DNA of 64,000 nucleotides from Ketobacter sp036337295 (GTDB lineage Bacteria > Pseudomonadota > Gammaproteobacteria > Pseudomonadales > Ketobacteraceae), in NCBI GenBank assembly GCA_036337295.1, contig JAYZEN010000008.1, positions 62,001 through 126,000 of the forward strand, given 5' to 3'. Under the pieces are notes generated by a model. The model was given only the letters and a program-made list of their open reading frames with translations. It was not told where the DNA came from and ran no database searches. This document shows, piece by piece, positions 63,133 to 64,000 of this stretch (position 1 is its first letter; each line of letters starts with the position of its first letter). The position numbers and the translations under genes were made by a program.

Positions 63133-64000
63133 GTGCGTAAGCTCTTAATCACCGGCGGGGCAGGCTTTATCGGTGTGAACTTTGTGTATTATTGCCTGGA
63201 ACGCTATCCCGACTGCCGGATTGTGGTGCTGGATGCACTGACCTATGCCGGCAATCTGGCCAGTCTGGATCTGGCTCTGCAGAGTAACCGGGTTGAATTT
63301 GTTCAGGGTGATATCATCGACCAGGCGCTGGTCACCGAGCTGCTGCAGAAGCACGATCTGGATACCATCGTGCATTTCGCTGCAGAAAGCCATGTGGATC
63401 GATCCATTACCGGTCCGGACGCTTTTATTGAAACCAACGTGGTGGGAACCCATTCCCTGTTGAAGGCCGCGCGGGAAGTGTGGCTGACCCAAAAGCAGAA
63501 CTTCGACCGCCATCGCTTTCATCACATTTCCACCGATGAAGTGTTCGGTTCGCTGGACGCAAGTGACCCCGCTTTCACCGAAGCCAATCAGTACGAACCC
63601 AATTCACCCTATTCTGCTTCGAAGGCAGCGTCCGATCACCTGGTTCGCGCCTATCACCACACCTACGGTCTGAACACCACCACCAGCAACTGTTCCAATA
63701 ACTATGGGCCCTATCACTTTCCTGAAAAGCTGATTCCCCTGTGCATCACCAATATCCTGCACGGTAAATCCCTGCCCATTTACGGTGACGGCAAGAACAT
63801 CCGGGACTGGTTGTATGTGAAGGATCACTGTGTCGGCATCGGCTTGATCCTGGAACAAGGCATTGTGGGTGAAACCTACAACGTTGGCGGTGAAAACGAA
63901 TGGGATAACTTATCCTTGGTGAATGTGCTGTGTGACACCATGGACAGCATCTTCAACAGTCGCCCAGAGTTGAAAGAGCAATTCAGTGCCAGCCCCATGG
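63133..64000 (+). CDS. rmlB: dTDP-glucose 4,6-dehydratase (partial, 3' end outside window)
   Basis: The first 289 codons of an SDR-family dehydratase that turns dTDP-glucose into the 4-keto-6-deoxy sugar. The start is GTG 63133 (MRKLLITGGAGFIG), decided by AAGGAG eight bases upstream. Visible landmarks are the Rossmann loop TGGAGFIGVNFVYY, HFAAESHVDRSI, HISTDEVFGSL, the catalytic YSASKAASDHLV and NNYGPYHFPEKLIPL. The remaining 60 or so residues lie past the right edge. Also called rfbB. Confidence 0.96.
   Translation, partial: MRKLLITGGAGFIGVNFVYYCLERYPDCRIVVLDALTYAGNLASLDLALQSNRVEFVQGDIIDQALVTELLQKHDLDTIVHFAAESHVDRSITGPDAFIETNVVGTHSLLKAAREVWLTQKQNFDRHRFHHISTDEVFGSLDASDPAFTEANQYEPNSPYSASKAASDHLVRAYHHTYGLNTTTSNCSNNYGPYHFPEKLIPLCITNILHGKSLPIYGDGKNIRDWLYVKDHCVGIGLILEQGIVGETYNVGGENEWDNLSLVNVLCDTMDSIFNSRPELKEQFSASPM

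Overview
The window is chromosomal DNA from a Gram-negative bacterium, most likely a gammaproteobacterium. The evidence is the linked atp and mnmG-rsmG-parA-parB genes, E. coli-like ATP synthase subunits, lipoprotein and outer-envelope style export signals, and a dTDP-rhamnose operon. I could not fix the genus. All calls are from reading the sequence; no database search was run.

Region 1 (1-11.4 kb) is core and leftward-reading: the F1Fo ATP synthase operon atpI-B-E-F-H-A-G-D-C (atpC runs off the left edge) behind a good sigma-70 promoter, then parB, parA, rsmG and mnmG, the gene set often seen near a replication origin. Region 2 (11.5-18.4 kb) holds envelope and secreted functions: a putative lipoprotein of unknown role, a lipoprotein CocE/S15-type hydrolase, a methyl-accepting chemotaxis protein and a secreted alginate-lyase-family protein.

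Region 3 (18.5-64 kb) is one large accessory locus for a decorated extracellular polysaccharide. Its polysaccharide backbone genes are an undecaprenyl-phosphate sugar transferase, RmlA/C/D/B, five glycosyltransferase polypeptides (two of them a PssD/PssE pair), a Wzx-like flippase, a Wzy/ligase-like polymerase, a Wzz-type chain-length protein, a tyrosine-kinase-like ATPase, a pyruvyltransferase-family protein, an FrhB-family iron-sulfur protein, an OafA-type acyltransferase and two free CatB-type acetyltransferases. Woven into it is thiotemplate biosynthesis. A translationally coupled operon encodes AsnB, a free acyl carrier protein, a PP-loop amidotransferase, the OafA-type protein, a C-A-T NRPS module, a membrane-anchored hydrolase and a KS-AT-ACP PKS. 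A second NRPS is A-T-C-A-T. Both the PKS and the second NRPS end not in a thioesterase but in a left-handed beta-helix (CatB-like) acyltransferase domain related to the two free ones. Specificity residues read by eye suggest serine for the C-A-T module and glycine for the second A domain of the large NRPS. The working inference is that carrier-bound aminoacyl or ketide groups are transferred onto sugars of the polysaccharide.

The same locus holds an exosortase fused to a CPBP/CAAX-type protease (exosortase E architecture). It sits directly downstream of a 92-residue His-rich secreted protein ending in a VPEIN-type sorting tail. The small gene has a close match to a sigma-54 promoter upstream. 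An XrtA-system-type ATPase and other exopolysaccharide partners of exosortases are nearby, but no classical EpsH/XrtA is present in the window.

No tRNA, rRNA, CRISPR array, insertion sequence or obvious pseudogene was seen.
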